Positions 23,532 to 31,755 are shown, counted from the first letter of the stretch. The stretch is DNA of 64,000 nucleotides from Kitasatospora viridis (GCF_007829815.1 NZ_VIWT01000004.1:496001-560000), one strand, 5' to 3'. Program-made: numbers and translations. The notes: generated by a model from the sequence alone, not told the origin.

Positions 23532-24581
23532 ATGGAGGCACTGGCCGATCGGCTCACCCAGCTGGACTCGCACGTCCAGGGCGCGATCCGGGTGGTCGTG
23601 TTCTACGACACCCTGATGCGCCGCCGGGTGGACCTGGCGGCGCTGGCCCGCTCCTCGGCCGGGCTGGCCGAGTGCGTGGCGGGCGTGCGGCTGCACGGCA
23701 CCGGGCGGGTGGTCCGGGTCTCGCCGGACGGGCGGGAGGTGCCCACCCCGCCCGCGCCGGCCTCCAGCACCGCGCCGATCACCCTCGACGAGGAGGAGAT
23801 CGGCACGGTCTGGCTGGAGCGCCCGGGGCCGCCCGCCGCGCTGGACGAGGTGCTGCTCGACCGGTTCGCGCTCGCCGCCGCCACCACCGTCGAGCGGTAC
23901 GGGCCGGCCCGGACCACCATGGCCGACCCCGCGCTGGTCGAGCTGGCGATCAGCGCGGAGTGCGACGAGGCGGCCCGGGCCAGGGCGCTGCGCCTGCTGG
24001 GGTTCGCGGTCGGGGCGCCGGTGCGGGTGGTCGCGGTGCGCACGGCGCTGCCGCTGGACCGGCTGGGCGCCCTGGTCTGCCCGGGCCGCCAGGTGAAGGC
24101 GGCGGCCCTGGACGGGGCGGACGCGCTCGGCGGGACCGGGGTACTGCTGGCCGCCGAGGTGGACGCCGAGCGGTTCCCGGCGGGTGTGTCGGCGGGCATC
24201 GCCGCCGAGGGCCACCCCGTGCGCGGGTGGCGGGAGGCCCGCACCGCGCTGCGCTTCGCCACGGCGCACCGGCCGGTGGTGCGGTACGACGCGCTGGGCT
24301 CGCTGGCGCTGCTCGCGGAGCTGCCCGAGGCGGCGGCCCGGGCCAACCCCGATGTGCTGGCGGTCGGCCGACTGGCGGACTGCGCCGAGGAGTTGGCGAC
24401 CCTGGAGGCCTACTGCGAGACCGGTTCGCTGCGCCGGGCGGCCGAGCTGCTGCACCTGCACCACAGCAGTGTGGCGCGGCGGCTGGACCAGATCGGCAGG
24501 ACGCTCGGCATCGAGCTCACCGAGCCGACCGGCCTGGTCCGGGCCCGGCTCGCGCTCACCGTGCACCGGCTCTTCGGCTGA
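23532..24581 (+). CDS. PucR/CdaR-type transcriptional regulator
   Basis: A 349-residue protein with a C-terminal HTH of the PucR type: ATLEAYCETGSLRRAAELLH, then LHHSSVARRLDQIGRTLG. The upstream 260 residues look like a divergent sensor and GGDEF-like linker (RALRLLGFAVGAPVRVVAVR). Such regulators respond to small molecules such as allantoin or hexuronates; the ligand here is unknown. It is divergent from the hydrolase at 22507-23412 and may control it. The stop is inside a 17-bp tandem duplication. Confidence 0.78.
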   Translation: MEALADRLTQLDSHVQGAIRVVVFYDTLMRRRVDLAALARSSAGLAECVAGVRLHGTGRVVRVSPDGREVPTPPAPASSTAPITLDEEEIGTVWLERPGPPAALDEVLLDRFALAAATTVERYGPARTTMADPALVELAISAECDEAARARALRLLGFAVGAPVRVVAVRTALPLDRLGALVCPGRQVKAAALDGADALGGTGVLLAAEVDAERFPAGVSAGIAAEGHPVRGWREARTALRFATAHRPVVRYDALGSLALLAELPEAAARANPDVLAVGRLADCAEELATLEAYCETGSLRRAAELLHLHHSSVARRLDQIGRTLGIELTEPTGLVRARLALTVHRLFG

Positions 24582-24600
24582 GCCGGCTCTTCAGCTGAGC
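24567..24600 (+). repeat. 17-bp tandem duplication over a stop codon
   Basis: CGGCTCTTCGGCTGAGC (24567-24583) is followed directly by a copy with one mismatch (24584-24600). The TGA stop of the PucR-like gene is at 24579-24581 in the first copy. The following 90 bp carry further degenerate CTGAGC-type units. Confidence 0.75.
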
Positions 24601-24695
24601 TGGCGCTGAACCGAGGCTGGGCCGGCACCGAACCGAGGCCGATCCGGCGCTGAGCCGACGGATCGTCAGAACCCCACCCCTCAGAGCCCGACCGC

Positions 24696-25376
24696 TCAGG
24701 CCGCGTCCTGCCATGCGTAGCCGTCCGGGTCGGCGAACTCCCCGCCGTCGCCGCCGATGCTGATCCGGTGCGAGCCGCTGCCCTCCGGCGCCACCCCGGC
24801 GTCCTTGGCCAGCGCGCGGCGCTTGTACAGGCCGAGCTTGACCGGGCTGTCGCCGGTGGCGAACTCGGCGTACATCCCGCCGAAGCTCTTGGCGACGGCC
24901 AGGCCCCGCGCCACGTAGAACCGCTTGCTCGCGGCCACGTCCGCGACGCCGAGCAGCAGCACCACGGACTCGATGGTGCGGGTCGCCGGTCCGGTGTCCT
25001 TCTTCGCCGAGGTGGCGACCTTCCAGATCGCCCCGTCCGGCGCCTGCACCGTGCCGCCGTAGCCCCAGAAGGACTTGCTGACCGGCTTCAGGACGGTCGC
25101 GCCGGCGGCGACGGCGCTGTCGACCAGGCTGCTGACGTCGGCCGGCCGGGCGACGGTGAGCGAGAGGGTGTAGCCGCGGAAGCCGTCGCTCGGCTCCTGC
25201 CCGGCGCGCAGCCGGAGCGGGACGTCGGGGCCGAAGGCCTCGGCGTAGAACCGCCGGGCGGCCTCGGGGTCGGCCACGTCGAGCGTGACGGTCTCGATCG
25301 TCTGCAAGCTCCTGGCCTGCGACGGTACGGTCTGGGCGGTCTGGGTCTGCGAGGTCTTGGTCTGCATGGTGTTCAC
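24696..25376 (-). CDS. Two-domain VOC (glyoxalase/bleomycin resistance) protein
   Basis: A 226-residue protein of two VOC modules. The first begins IETVTLDVADPEAARRFYAE, the second near IESVVLLLGVADVAASKRFY. Each contributes beta-alpha-beta-beta-beta units that form a metal or ligand pocket. It ends in the typical ADPDGYAWQDAA. The GTG at 25374-25376 overlaps the stop of the AraC gene (GTGA), so I favour it; an ATG at 25367 is an alternative. Likely a dioxygenase or binding protein; substrate unknown. Confidence 0.8.
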   Translation of the reverse strand: MNTMQTKTSQTQTAQTVPSQARSLQTIETVTLDVADPEAARRFYAEAFGPDVPLRLRAGQEPSDGFRGYTLSLTVARPADVSSLVDSAVAAGATVLKPVSKSFWGYGGTVQAPDGAIWKVATSAKKDTGPATRTIESVVLLLGVADVAASKRFYVARGLAVAKSFGGMYAEFATGDSPVKLGLYKRRALAKDAGVAPEGSGSHRISIGGDGGEFADPDGYAWQDAA

Positions 25377-25855
25377 GCTACTTTCGGGTCGTTGCCCGGT
25401 GCTTCTTGATTCCTGACCGGTCTGGTCACCTGCTTGGCCACGCAGGCCGGCAGTCCTTCGTCCGCGCCCTCGACCGACTGCCGGTAGGCGCTCGGCGACA
25501 TGCCGACCAGCTCGGTGAACCGGGTGCTGAAGGTGCCGAGCGAGGCGCAGCCGACCTCGAAGCAGACCTCGGTGACGCTGAGGTCGCCCCGGCGCAGTAG
25601 CGCCTTCGCCCGCTCGATCCGACGGGTCATCAGGTACGCGTACGGCGACTCGCCGTACGCGGCCTTGAACTGCCTGCTCAGGTGCCCGGCCGACATGTTG
25701 ACGCCGCGCGCGAGCGCCTCGACGTTCAGCGGCTGCGCGTACTCGCGGTCGATCCGGTCCTTGACCCGGCGCAGCCTGGCCAGGTCGGCCAGGCGCGCCC
25801 GGTCGGTGCGGCACTGCGTGGTGCTGCCGGCACAGGTCATCGAGGGGTGGCACAT
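25373..25855 (-). CDS. AraC family transcriptional regulator
   Basis: A 160-residue protein made almost entirely of the AraC double HTH: VEALARGVNMSAGHLSRQFK, then EVCFEVGCASLGTFSTRFTE and LVGMSPSAYRQS. There is no separate sensor domain. It is sandwiched between two VOC genes on the same strand, with a GTGA overlap to the downstream one. This is a common AraC-VOC regulatory cassette in actinobacteria. The C-terminal 40 residues are unassigned. Confidence 0.85.
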   Translation of the reverse strand: MCHPSMTCAGSTTQCRTDRARLADLARLRRVKDRIDREYAQPLNVEALARGVNMSAGHLSRQFKAAYGESPYAYLMTRRIERAKALLRRGDLSVTEVCFEVGCASLGTFSTRFTELVGMSPSAYRQSVEGADEGLPACVAKQVTRPVRNQEAPGNDPKVA

Positions 25856-25864
25856 CGCGGGGAC

Positions 25865-26287
25865 CTAGCGCGCTTCCTGGCGCAGTTCCTGGATGCGGAC
25901 CAGGTTGCCGGCCGGGTCGCGGAACGCGCAGTCGCGCACGCCGTAGGGCTGCAGGGTCGGCTCCTGGACCACCTCGGTGTCGCCGGCCTGCACCTTCTCG
26001 AAGGTGGCGTCCAGGTCGCGGGTGGCCAGCAGGATCCAGCCGTAGGTGCCCTTGGCCATCATCTCGTGGATGGTCCGGCGCTCGTCCTCGGTGATCCCGG
26101 GGTCGACGGCCGCCGGCGCCAGCAGGAGGGAGGTGCCGGGCTGCCCGGCCGGGCCGACGGTGATCCAGCGCATCTGGCCCTGGCCCACGTCGTTGCGCAC
26201 CTCGAAGCCGAGCACGTCGCGGTAGAACGCCACGGAGGCGTCCGGGTCGTCGTGGGGGAGAACGCTGGTGTGAATGGTGAGGTCCAT
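25865..26287 (-). CDS. VOC family protein
   Basis: A 140-residue single VOC module: TIHTSVLPHDDPDASVAFYR, then DVLGFEVRNDVGQGQ, and a C-terminal DCAFRDPAGNLVRIQEL with the usual terminal Glu. It could be a dioxygenase-like or antibiotic-binding protein; partners are the AraC and two-module VOC genes downstream. ATG 26287 is the likely start. The AraC gene begins 10 bp after its stop. Confidence 0.85.
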   Translation of the reverse strand: MDLTIHTSVLPHDDPDASVAFYRDVLGFEVRNDVGQGQMRWITVGPAGQPGTSLLLAPAAVDPGITEDERRTIHEMMAKGTYGWILLATRDLDATFEKVQAGDTEVVQEPTLQPYGVRDCAFRDPAGNLVRIQELRQEAR

Positions 26288-26393
26288 GTCCCCAAGGCTA
26301 GGGGCGGCACGGCCCCCGGGGCTTCTCGAATCCTGATCGCTTCCCGGTTCCCGGTCGATCGGACCGACCGCGGCGGACCGGCCACCGCGTCGC

Positions 26394-26567
26394 GTGCTGC
26401 CGTTCCGGCCGGCCGCCTTCCTGGACTGGGCGACCACGATCGGCCTGCTCCGGCTCTCCGGGCCCGGCTACCGGTTCCGGCACCGGGAGCTCCAGGAGTG
26501 GCTCGCCGCAAATCCCGTTCCGCCGCGGGTCGATGGCGTGCGAACATGCGGGGATGGACGAGGATGA
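26394..26567 (+). pseudogene. Remnant resembling the C-terminus of a NACHT-type NTPase
   Basis: A short open frame with GC3-rich codons reads LPFRPAAFLDWATTIGLLRL, then SGPGYRFRHRELQEWLAANP, before running into the next gene start and stopping at 26565-26567. The FLDxA..GLLR...GYRFxHRxLQExLA pattern matches the end of actinobacterial NACHT-domain proteins as I remember them. No start, nucleotide-binding site or upstream part remains (an in-frame stop lies at 26334-26336). Probably a deletion relic. Confidence 0.4.
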
Positions 26568-27282
26568 GCAGATCTACCCCGCCGACCTGCTCGGTCGGCG
26601 GCTGTTGCGGGTGACCACCTCCTGGCACCGGCACGGCGGGGCCGAGCCTGCCCTGCTCCATCTGTGGCTGCACCTGGCGGACTTGGGCCCGGTGCGCTTC
26701 CACACGCCCGGCGAGCAGCTGGAGCTGACGGTGGATCAGCCGCACGGCCCGTACTCGATGGGCGAGCACGGCAGCGTCTCGGTGCTGGAGGACTCGCCCG
26801 AGGTCGCGTTCACCCGGTTCCTCGGGCAGCCGGTGTGCTCGGTGCGGGACGTCGAGTACCGCAACGGGCCGGTCGAGAAGCTGGGCGGGCTGACCTTCCA
26901 GTTCCCGGGCGGGACCGTGCACCTGCTCGCCTTCCAGGACGAGCTCGTGATCACCGAGGCGGCGGACCTCGGCGCCGTCGATCCGCACCTGCACGAGGAC
27001 GTGACCCTGGTGCGGGTGGAGCGGATCACCCACGGATTCCCCGCGCAGTGGTACGCCTGGACCACGGCCGGCCGGCGGCTGCTCCTGCACTACCGGCACG
27101 GGACGGGCACGGTCGAGCACCAGATCAGCGAGGACGGGACGGACTGCCGGGACTGGACGTCCTGGGAGGACGGCACCGGGCGCGGCGAGATCGAGCTCGC
27201 CGCCTTCCTCGACCGGTCCGGCCTGCGTCTCGCCCCGGGCGCCGAGGTGTCCGAGCCCGGCGCGGCCGGAGTGCGCCGATGA
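26554..27282 (+). CDS. Hypothetical protein
   Basis: A 242-residue soluble protein with no recognised domain. It is rich in beta-strand-like segments (LRVTTSWHRHGGAEPALLHL, then VRFHTPGEQLELTVD) and reads as a possible binding or immunity-type protein. I chose ATG 26554 (GCGGGG just upstream) over ATG 26533. The stop overlaps the ATG of the downstream methyltransferase gene as ATGA, so the two are probably translated together. Confidence 0.6.
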   Translation: MDEDEQIYPADLLGRRLLRVTTSWHRHGGAEPALLHLWLHLADLGPVRFHTPGEQLELTVDQPHGPYSMGEHGSVSVLEDSPEVAFTRFLGQPVCSVRDVEYRNGPVEKLGGLTFQFPGGTVHLLAFQDELVITEAADLGAVDPHLHEDVTLVRVERITHGFPAQWYAWTTAGRRLLLHYRHGTGTVEHQISEDGTDCRDWTSWEDGTGRGEIELAAFLDRSGLRLAPGAEVSEPGAAGVRR

Positions 27283-28076
27283 GCGGGGACGAGGAGCGCG
27301 AGCGGCTGCGGCTGACCTTCACCGAGGACGCGGAACTGTACGACCGGGTGCGGCCGGGCTATCCGGCGCGGCTCTTCGACGACCTGGCGCGGTACGCCGA
27401 ACTCGGTGCCCGCAGCCGGGTGCTGGAGGTCGGCTGCGGCACCGGCAAGGCGACGGTGCCGCTGGCCGAGCGCGGCTACCGGGTCCAGGCGGTGGAGCTG
27501 GGGGCCGAGTTGGCGGCGGTGACCCGGCGTCGGCTCGCCGGCTTCCCGGACGTGGCGGTCACCGTGGGCGCATTCGAGGAGTGGGCGCTGCCGGCCGAGC
27601 CGTTCGACCTGGTGATCGCGGCGACCGCGTTCCACTGGCTCGACCCGGCGGTGCGGGTGCCCAAGGCGGCCGACGCGCTGCGCCCGGGCGGCACGCTGGC
27701 GGTGGTCTCCACGCACCACGTCGCGGGCGGCACGCTGGACTTCTTCGCCGCCTCGCAGGAGCACTACGAGCGCTTCGTCCCGGGCACCCCGCCCGGGCTG
27801 CGCCTGGAGCCGGCCGACGCGATCCCGCGCGACGGCGCCGAGCTGGCGGCCTCGGGCCGGTTCGGGCCCGCCGCGTTCCACCGATACGAGTGGGAGCTCG
27901 ACTACACCACCCGCGAGTACCTCGACCTGCTGTGCAGCTACTCCAACCACCGCGCGCTGCCCGCCGAGTCGCGCGCGGGGCTGCTGCGGGCGCTCGGCGG
28001 GCTGATCGACGGCGCGCACGGCGGCCGGGTGACGAAGCGGTACCTGACGGAGCTGCTGGTCGCGCGGCGTCTCTGA
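27279..28076 (+). CDS. Class I SAM-dependent methyltransferase
   Basis: A 265-residue enzyme with the SAM motif VLEVGCGTGKATVPLAERGY near residue 50, the acidic strand-2 end VQAVELGAE, and the motif IV-like FDLVIAATAFHWLDP, which is typical of the Methyltransf_11/25 type. The stretch ELYDRVRPGYPARLFDDL at the N-terminus is common in the trans-aconitate-like group. ATG 27279 overlaps the upstream stop (ATGA). Its own stop lies in a perfect hairpin shared with a convergent small ORF. Confidence 0.85.
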   Translation: MSGDEERERLRLTFTEDAELYDRVRPGYPARLFDDLARYAELGARSRVLEVGCGTGKATVPLAERGYRVQAVELGAELAAVTRRRLAGFPDVAVTVGAFEEWALPAEPFDLVIAATAFHWLDPAVRVPKAADALRPGGTLAVVSTHHVAGGTLDFFAASQEHYERFVPGTPPGLRLEPADAIPRDGAELAASGRFGPAAFHRYEWELDYTTREYLDLLCSYSNHRALPAESRAGLLRALGGLIDGAHGGRVTKRYLTELLVARRL

Positions 28077-28089
28077 CGCACCGTCAGAG
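28071..28089. terminator. Bidirectional stop-codon hairpin
   Basis: CTCTGACG (28071-28078) and CGTCAGAG (28082-28089) form a perfect 8-bp stem with a 3-nt loop. The methyltransferase TGA is in the left arm. A minus-strand TGA (28086-28084) is in the right arm, which supports a real gene ending there from the other side. Confidence 0.5.
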
Positions 28090-28186
28090 CCACTGGTACG
28101 TCAGGCTGGTGACCGGCTCCAGCTCGAACTGCTCGACCGGACGGATCCTTGACGTGGCCGAACGGCGTCGGCGCCGGCCCGGTCAC
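28084..28186 (-). pseudogene. Small coupled gene with an apparent single-base frameshift
   Basis: GTG at 28186-28184 overlaps the stop of the preceding micro-ORF and reads MTGPAPTPFGHVK with GC3-rich codons. After AAG the frame loses coding character. The frame one base over continues IRPVEQFELEPVTSLTYQWL with excellent codon use, to TGA inside the hairpin at 28071-28089. The 103-bp span (one base over 34 codons) shows the shift directly. Removing one base near 28147-28150 would give a 33-residue protein. It may be a recent frameshift, a programmed shift or a sequence error. Confidence 0.4.
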
Positions 28187-28239
28187 GCCTGCGCGGCGGT
28201 GCAGTCGGTGCAGGCGGTGCAGTCGGCCCAGGCGGTCAT
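28183..28239 (-). CDS. 18-residue cysteine-containing micro-ORF
   Basis: ATG at 28239-28237 overlaps the stop of the YrdC-domain gene (ATGA) and encodes MTAWADCTACTDCTAAQA, ending TGA at 28185-28183. All codons end in G or C, like real genes here. Three Cys in a C-T-A-C-T-D-C pattern come from a short DNA repeat (GACTGCACCGCC). It is overlapped in turn by another GTG. Too short for homology; it could be a peptide precursor, a coupling element or chance. Confidence 0.4.
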   Translation of the reverse strand: MTAWADCTACTDCTAAQA

Positions 28240-28925
28240 CCGGCCGTGCCGCCGTACTGCGCGGCCAGGTGCCGCAGGTAGGCGTCCGGGTCCGGGTGGG
28301 CGGCGTCCTGGATGCCGAGCCGGTGCACGGTCATCCGGCCGCCGGTGTGCAGCCGCACGGTAGTGGTGGAGGCGCGGCCGGGGCGGCGCTGTTCGGCGGC
28401 CAGCTCGGGCGGGTCGGCCAGGTGCAGCACGGGGGTGGCGCCGCCGAAGGCGGCCAGCGCCTCCTCGGTGGTGCCGACCGGCGGTTGCCCGGTGAGGTTG
28501 GCGCTGGTGGCGTAGAGCACCGGGAACTCGTCGAGCAGCGCGTCCAACGGCTGCCAGCGACCGCCGAAGAGCAGCGCCCAGCCGTCCAGCGTGGCCGGCG
28601 CGAGGCACGGCGGCGGCTGGCGGTGCGTGGCGACCGGCACCAGCACCGTCAGCTGCTCCTGCGTCAACAGTTCTTCCAGCAGCTTGAGTTCGGCGGCGCC
28701 GAGGGCGAGCGCCGGGCCGGTGTCGGCCCGGGTGTCGGCCCGGTGCGCCCAGAACGCGACGGACTGCTGCGCCGGGCGGTGCTTGGCCTCGTTGACGGCG
28801 CGCGGATCCCGGCCGACCAGGCCGAACGGCAGCGGCCACGGGTGCGGCACCACGACGGGTCCGCCGGCGGTCAGCACCGCCCGGGCGCCGTCCAGTCCGA
28901 TGGTTCCTGGCATCGCACCGTTCAC
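28236..28925 (-). CDS. YrdC/Sua5-domain protein
   Basis: A 229-residue protein with the YrdC/YciO/Sua5 fold signatures: VLTAGGPVVVPHPWPLPFGL at the N-terminus (nucleotide and threonine site region), PVLYATSANLTGQPP in the centre, and EEALAAFGG. The classic enzyme makes threonylcarbamoyl-AMP for tRNA t6A, but this copy diverges in the N-terminal motif, has an unusual C-terminal tail and sits beside metabolic genes. It may therefore have a secondary-metabolic carbamoylation role (inference). GTG 28925-28923 overlaps the upstream gene stop (GTGA). Confidence 0.75.
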   Translation of the reverse strand: MNGAMPGTIGLDGARAVLTAGGPVVVPHPWPLPFGLVGRDPRAVNEAKHRPAQQSVAFWAHRADTRADTGPALALGAAELKLLEELLTQEQLTVLVPVATHRQPPPCLAPATLDGWALLFGGRWQPLDALLDEFPVLYATSANLTGQPPVGTTEEALAAFGGATPVLHLADPPELAAEQRRPGRASTTTVRLHTGGRMTVHRLGIQDAAHPDPDAYLRHLAAQYGGTAG

Positions 28926-30154
28926 CGCACTCGCTCCTCGATCGGGGCCGTCAAACCCTCCAGATATCCTGCGAACGCGGCCTCGTCAACCACCGCCCGG
29001 CCGGTGCGGAAGGCGCGGCTCTTCACCCAGGCGGTGGCCGCCCTGGTCTGAGCGTCCGTCAGCCGGTGCCCCAGGCGCCCGGCCACGGCGGCGACCACCC
29101 GGGTGTTGGCCAACTGGGTGAGCACCACGCTCGGTTCGATGCCGAGCACTGCGCCCGGGTCGAAGGGCTGGAACAACTCCGGTGCGACGAACGGCGTTCC
29201 GGTGGAGATGCTGCCCACCCCGGTGCCGACGATCGGCGTGGTGACGCCGAACGGCGCACCGGTGTGCTCGGCGACCAGCCGGGCCAGCAGCGGCAGCCGG
29301 GTGAGCTGCGGGTCGCTCGACCACGGCGGGGCGCCGAGCAGTTCGGGCCAGTGCCGGGTGAGCAGGAAGAGCAGTTGCTCGGTGGCGGCCATCCCGGCCC
29401 GCTCGGCCAGGCCGAGCCAGGAGCCGGCGGCCACCCGGACCCCGGCGTCCAGCGCGGCCAGGGTGTTGGCGAGGCCGAGCCCGAGGTCGTTGTGCAGGTG
29501 CGCGCCGAGCACCACGCCCTCGCCCGCGACCCGCTGGCCGACCTCGGCGAAGAGCGCCCCGGCCGGCTCCGGCAGCAGCACGCCCACGGTGTCGGCCAGC
29601 AGCACGGTGCTCGCCCCGGCGGCGGTCAACTCGACGGCGGCGTGCGCCAGCAGCCCCCGGTCCGCGCGCGAGGCGTCGGCCAGGCAGACGTCCAGCGCGA
29701 CCGCCTCGTCCCAGCCGCGCGCCTCCCGGACCAGGTCGGCGGCCGCGCGCAGGGCCGTCCTGGCGTCCTGGTGCACCATCACCCGCGCCATCGGGTCGGA
29801 GGCCGGCAGCACCGCGAGCACCCGGCTGTGCGCCCCGTCCCGCACGGCCGCGTAGGCCTGCCGCAGGTCGTCCGGCAGGCCGCGGCAGACGGCGGCCACG
29901 CTGACCGACTCGCCGGCCTCCAGGGCGACCCGGCGCACCGCCCGGTACTCCTCGGCGCAGACCGCCGGGAAGCCGGCCGCGAACACCACGTGCCGGGGTC
30001 CGCGCGCCCCGAAGACCCGCCCGTGCTCACGGGCGAGCCAGACCCGGAAGTCCGCGGACATCAGGGTCTTCGCCTGCGCACCGTCCCGGGCCGACTCCTC
30101 CCAGAGCACCACCTGCCCCGCGAGCGCGCTCTCCCGCACCAGGTCCACGGTCAT
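28922..30154 (-). CDS. HMGL-like (isopropylmalate/homocitrate synthase superfamily) protein
   Basis: A 410-residue DRE-TIM-like protein. The N-terminal VLWEESARDGAQAKTLMSAD replaces the usual D-R-D-G-x-Q metal motif (here ARDGAQ). The metal-ligand strand is GAHLHNDLGLGLANTLAALD near residue 218, with LADTVGVLLPEPAGALF just before it. These enzymes make or break C-C bonds in 2-oxoacid or acyl-CoA chemistry. ATG 30154 has GGGGGAGAG upstream. It heads a tightly coupled unit with the YrdC-domain gene and is divergent from the MfnB-like gene. Confidence 0.8.
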   Translation of the reverse strand: MTVDLVRESALAGQVVLWEESARDGAQAKTLMSADFRVWLAREHGRVFGARGPRHVVFAAGFPAVCAEEYRAVRRVALEAGESVSVAAVCRGLPDDLRQAYAAVRDGAHSRVLAVLPASDPMARVMVHQDARTALRAAADLVREARGWDEAVALDVCLADASRADRGLLAHAAVELTAAGASTVLLADTVGVLLPEPAGALFAEVGQRVAGEGVVLGAHLHNDLGLGLANTLAALDAGVRVAAGSWLGLAERAGMAATEQLLFLLTRHWPELLGAPPWSSDPQLTRLPLLARLVAEHTGAPFGVTTPIVGTGVGSISTGTPFVAPELFQPFDPGAVLGIEPSVVLTQLANTRVVAAVAGRLGHRLTDAQTRAATAWVKSRAFRTGRAVVDEAAFAGYLEGLTAPIEERVR

Positions 30155-30197
30155 CCCACTCTCCCCCACCAGAACCGGAAGTTGACGTGGCGACCAT

Positions 30198-30253
30198 GCA
30201 CCAGCAGGCCCGGCGCTGGTGCGATTGGGACGAAGGTTCACTCGTGTGAGTGA
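30198..30253. promoter_or_regulatory. Two palindromes in the divergent promoter region
   Basis: GCACCAGC (30198-30205) / GCTGGTGC (30215-30222) form a perfect 8-bp dyad with a 9-bp spacer, and TCACTC (30238-30243) / GAGTGA (30248-30253) a second with a 4-bp spacer. Both lie between the HMGL-like start at 30154 and the MfnB-like start at 30316. No regulator gene adjoins. Confidence 0.45.
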
Positions 30254-30315
30254 TGACCCGTCAGTCGCCGACTGGCTACGGTTCGGCTGACCGTTCGACA
30301 GGGAGGGGAACGCCG

Positions 30316-31677
30316 ATGGGCGGGACGGACAGCGCCAACAGGACGGACAGGCGGCTGCTGGTGAGCGTCTTCGGGCCGCAGGAGGCCCGGGAGGCGGTGC
30401 TGGGCGGGGCCCGGATCATCGACAGCGAGGACCCGCGCAGCGCGCTGGGCACCATCAAGCCGCGCCGGATCATGGACATCGCGGACGCCGTGCTGGCCGT
30501 CCACCGGCCGCTCCCGGTGCAGTTGAGCACCAACATCGGCGAGGACCAGCTGCTCTTCCGCCGGGCGCCGAACGGGCTGGCGATCGCCAAGTCGGGCTAC
30601 GAGCAGCTGGGCAAGTCGGCGCAGGCCGCGCTCGGGGTGGCCGCGGCGATGGGCACCCGGGTGCACCCGGCGGGCGGCATCGTCAAGGTCGGGGTGGACG
30701 GCATGCGGGCCGAGCAGGCGGCCGAGGTGATCGCCGAGGTGGTGGCCACCCTGCGGCGGGCCGGCGACCTCTCGCACACCCGGGTGATGGCGGTGCTGTT
30801 CGCCCAGGACCTGGAGCTGTGGGCGGCCCGGCGGGCGCTGCCGCAGGTGCGCCGGGCGCTGGTCGGCCTGGGCGAGTACCACCCGTGCGCGCCGGGCACC
30901 CCGGGCGCCTTCGACCTGGCCGACTTCGCGGGCGCGCTGCTCGACGAGGACGGCTCGCCGGCCTTCGGCTCCTACCGCCCGGACGCGGCCGAGCTGGTGG
31001 CCGCCGGCGCGCTGCCGCCGGGCAGCACGGACACCCTGGTGGCGGTCACCGAGCCGTTCGCGCACGCCGACCACGGCCTGACCCCGGGTCCGCGCACCGA
31101 CCGGCGGGCGATCGCCGCGATGGTGGAGGCCGCCGCGGCGGCGGGCGCCGATTCGATCATGCTGGACACCAGCATCCTGCTGAAGGTGGCCCGGATCGGG
31201 CTGATCTCGACGGCGGGCAGCACCGAGCTGGTCGACCTGGACCGGCACGACCGGGACGCGCACGGCCTGGTCCGGTCGGGCATCCTCGGGCTGGACGAGA
31301 TCCGGTTCTTCGTCGAGCTCTGCCACGCGCACGACCTGGAGGCGAACCTGGCCGGCTCGGTGCAGAGCCACCAGGCGCAGCAGGTCTGGCGGCTGGTGCC
31401 GGAGGTGGACCAGCTGTCGGCCCGCGGCGGGGTGGTCGCGCCGGCCCGCGACCCGCACACCGGCCGGGCCGGCCGCGGCACCCGGCACGACCGGGTGGTC
31501 CGCCGGACGCTGGTCTCGGGCCTGGTGCCGCCGGAGCAGGGCGGGCGGCTGGTGCTGCCGGCCCGGATGGCGGACTCACCGGGCCTGCGCGAGGACCTGG
31601 ACACCCTGCTGAAGCTCCATCCGGACCTGACGGCCTACCAGGCGGGCGCCTACGGGGAGCTGACGCCCTGGGAGTGA
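30316..31677 (+). CDS. MfnB-like (furan-phosphate synthase family) protein, enlarged
   Basis: A 453-residue protein whose core matches (5-formylfuran-3-yl)methyl phosphate synthase (MfnB, DUF556): LLVSVFGPQEAREAVLGGAR, IIDSEDPRSALG, GGIVKVGVDG (Lys about 123) and DSIMLDTSILLK. MfnB is about 235 residues, so this is nearly double length. In archaeal MfnB, as I recall, one catalytic Lys sits in the IIDVKNP segment; here that position is Glu38. The second Lys (VKVG) and the Asp of MLDT are kept. ATG 30316 has AGGGAGGGG upstream. Substrate likely differs from methanofuran synthesis. Confidence 0.7.
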   Translation: MGGTDSANRTDRRLLVSVFGPQEAREAVLGGARIIDSEDPRSALGTIKPRRIMDIADAVLAVHRPLPVQLSTNIGEDQLLFRRAPNGLAIAKSGYEQLGKSAQAALGVAAAMGTRVHPAGGIVKVGVDGMRAEQAAEVIAEVVATLRRAGDLSHTRVMAVLFAQDLELWAARRALPQVRRALVGLGEYHPCAPGTPGAFDLADFAGALLDEDGSPAFGSYRPDAAELVAAGALPPGSTDTLVAVTEPFAHADHGLTPGPRTDRRAIAAMVEAAAAAGADSIMLDTSILLKVARIGLISTAGSTELVDLDRHDRDAHGLVRSGILGLDEIRFFVELCHAHDLEANLAGSVQSHQAQQVWRLVPEVDQLSARGGVVAPARDPHTGRAGRGTRHDRVVRRTLVSGLVPPEQGGRLVLPARMADSPGLREDLDTLLKLHPDLTAYQAGAYGELTPWE

Positions 31678-31755
31678 CGGCCCGCACGGCGCGGGCCCAC
31701 CGGCCCGCCCACGGGGGACCTTCGCCCCTGGGCGCCCGACCGGCGCCCGACCACC

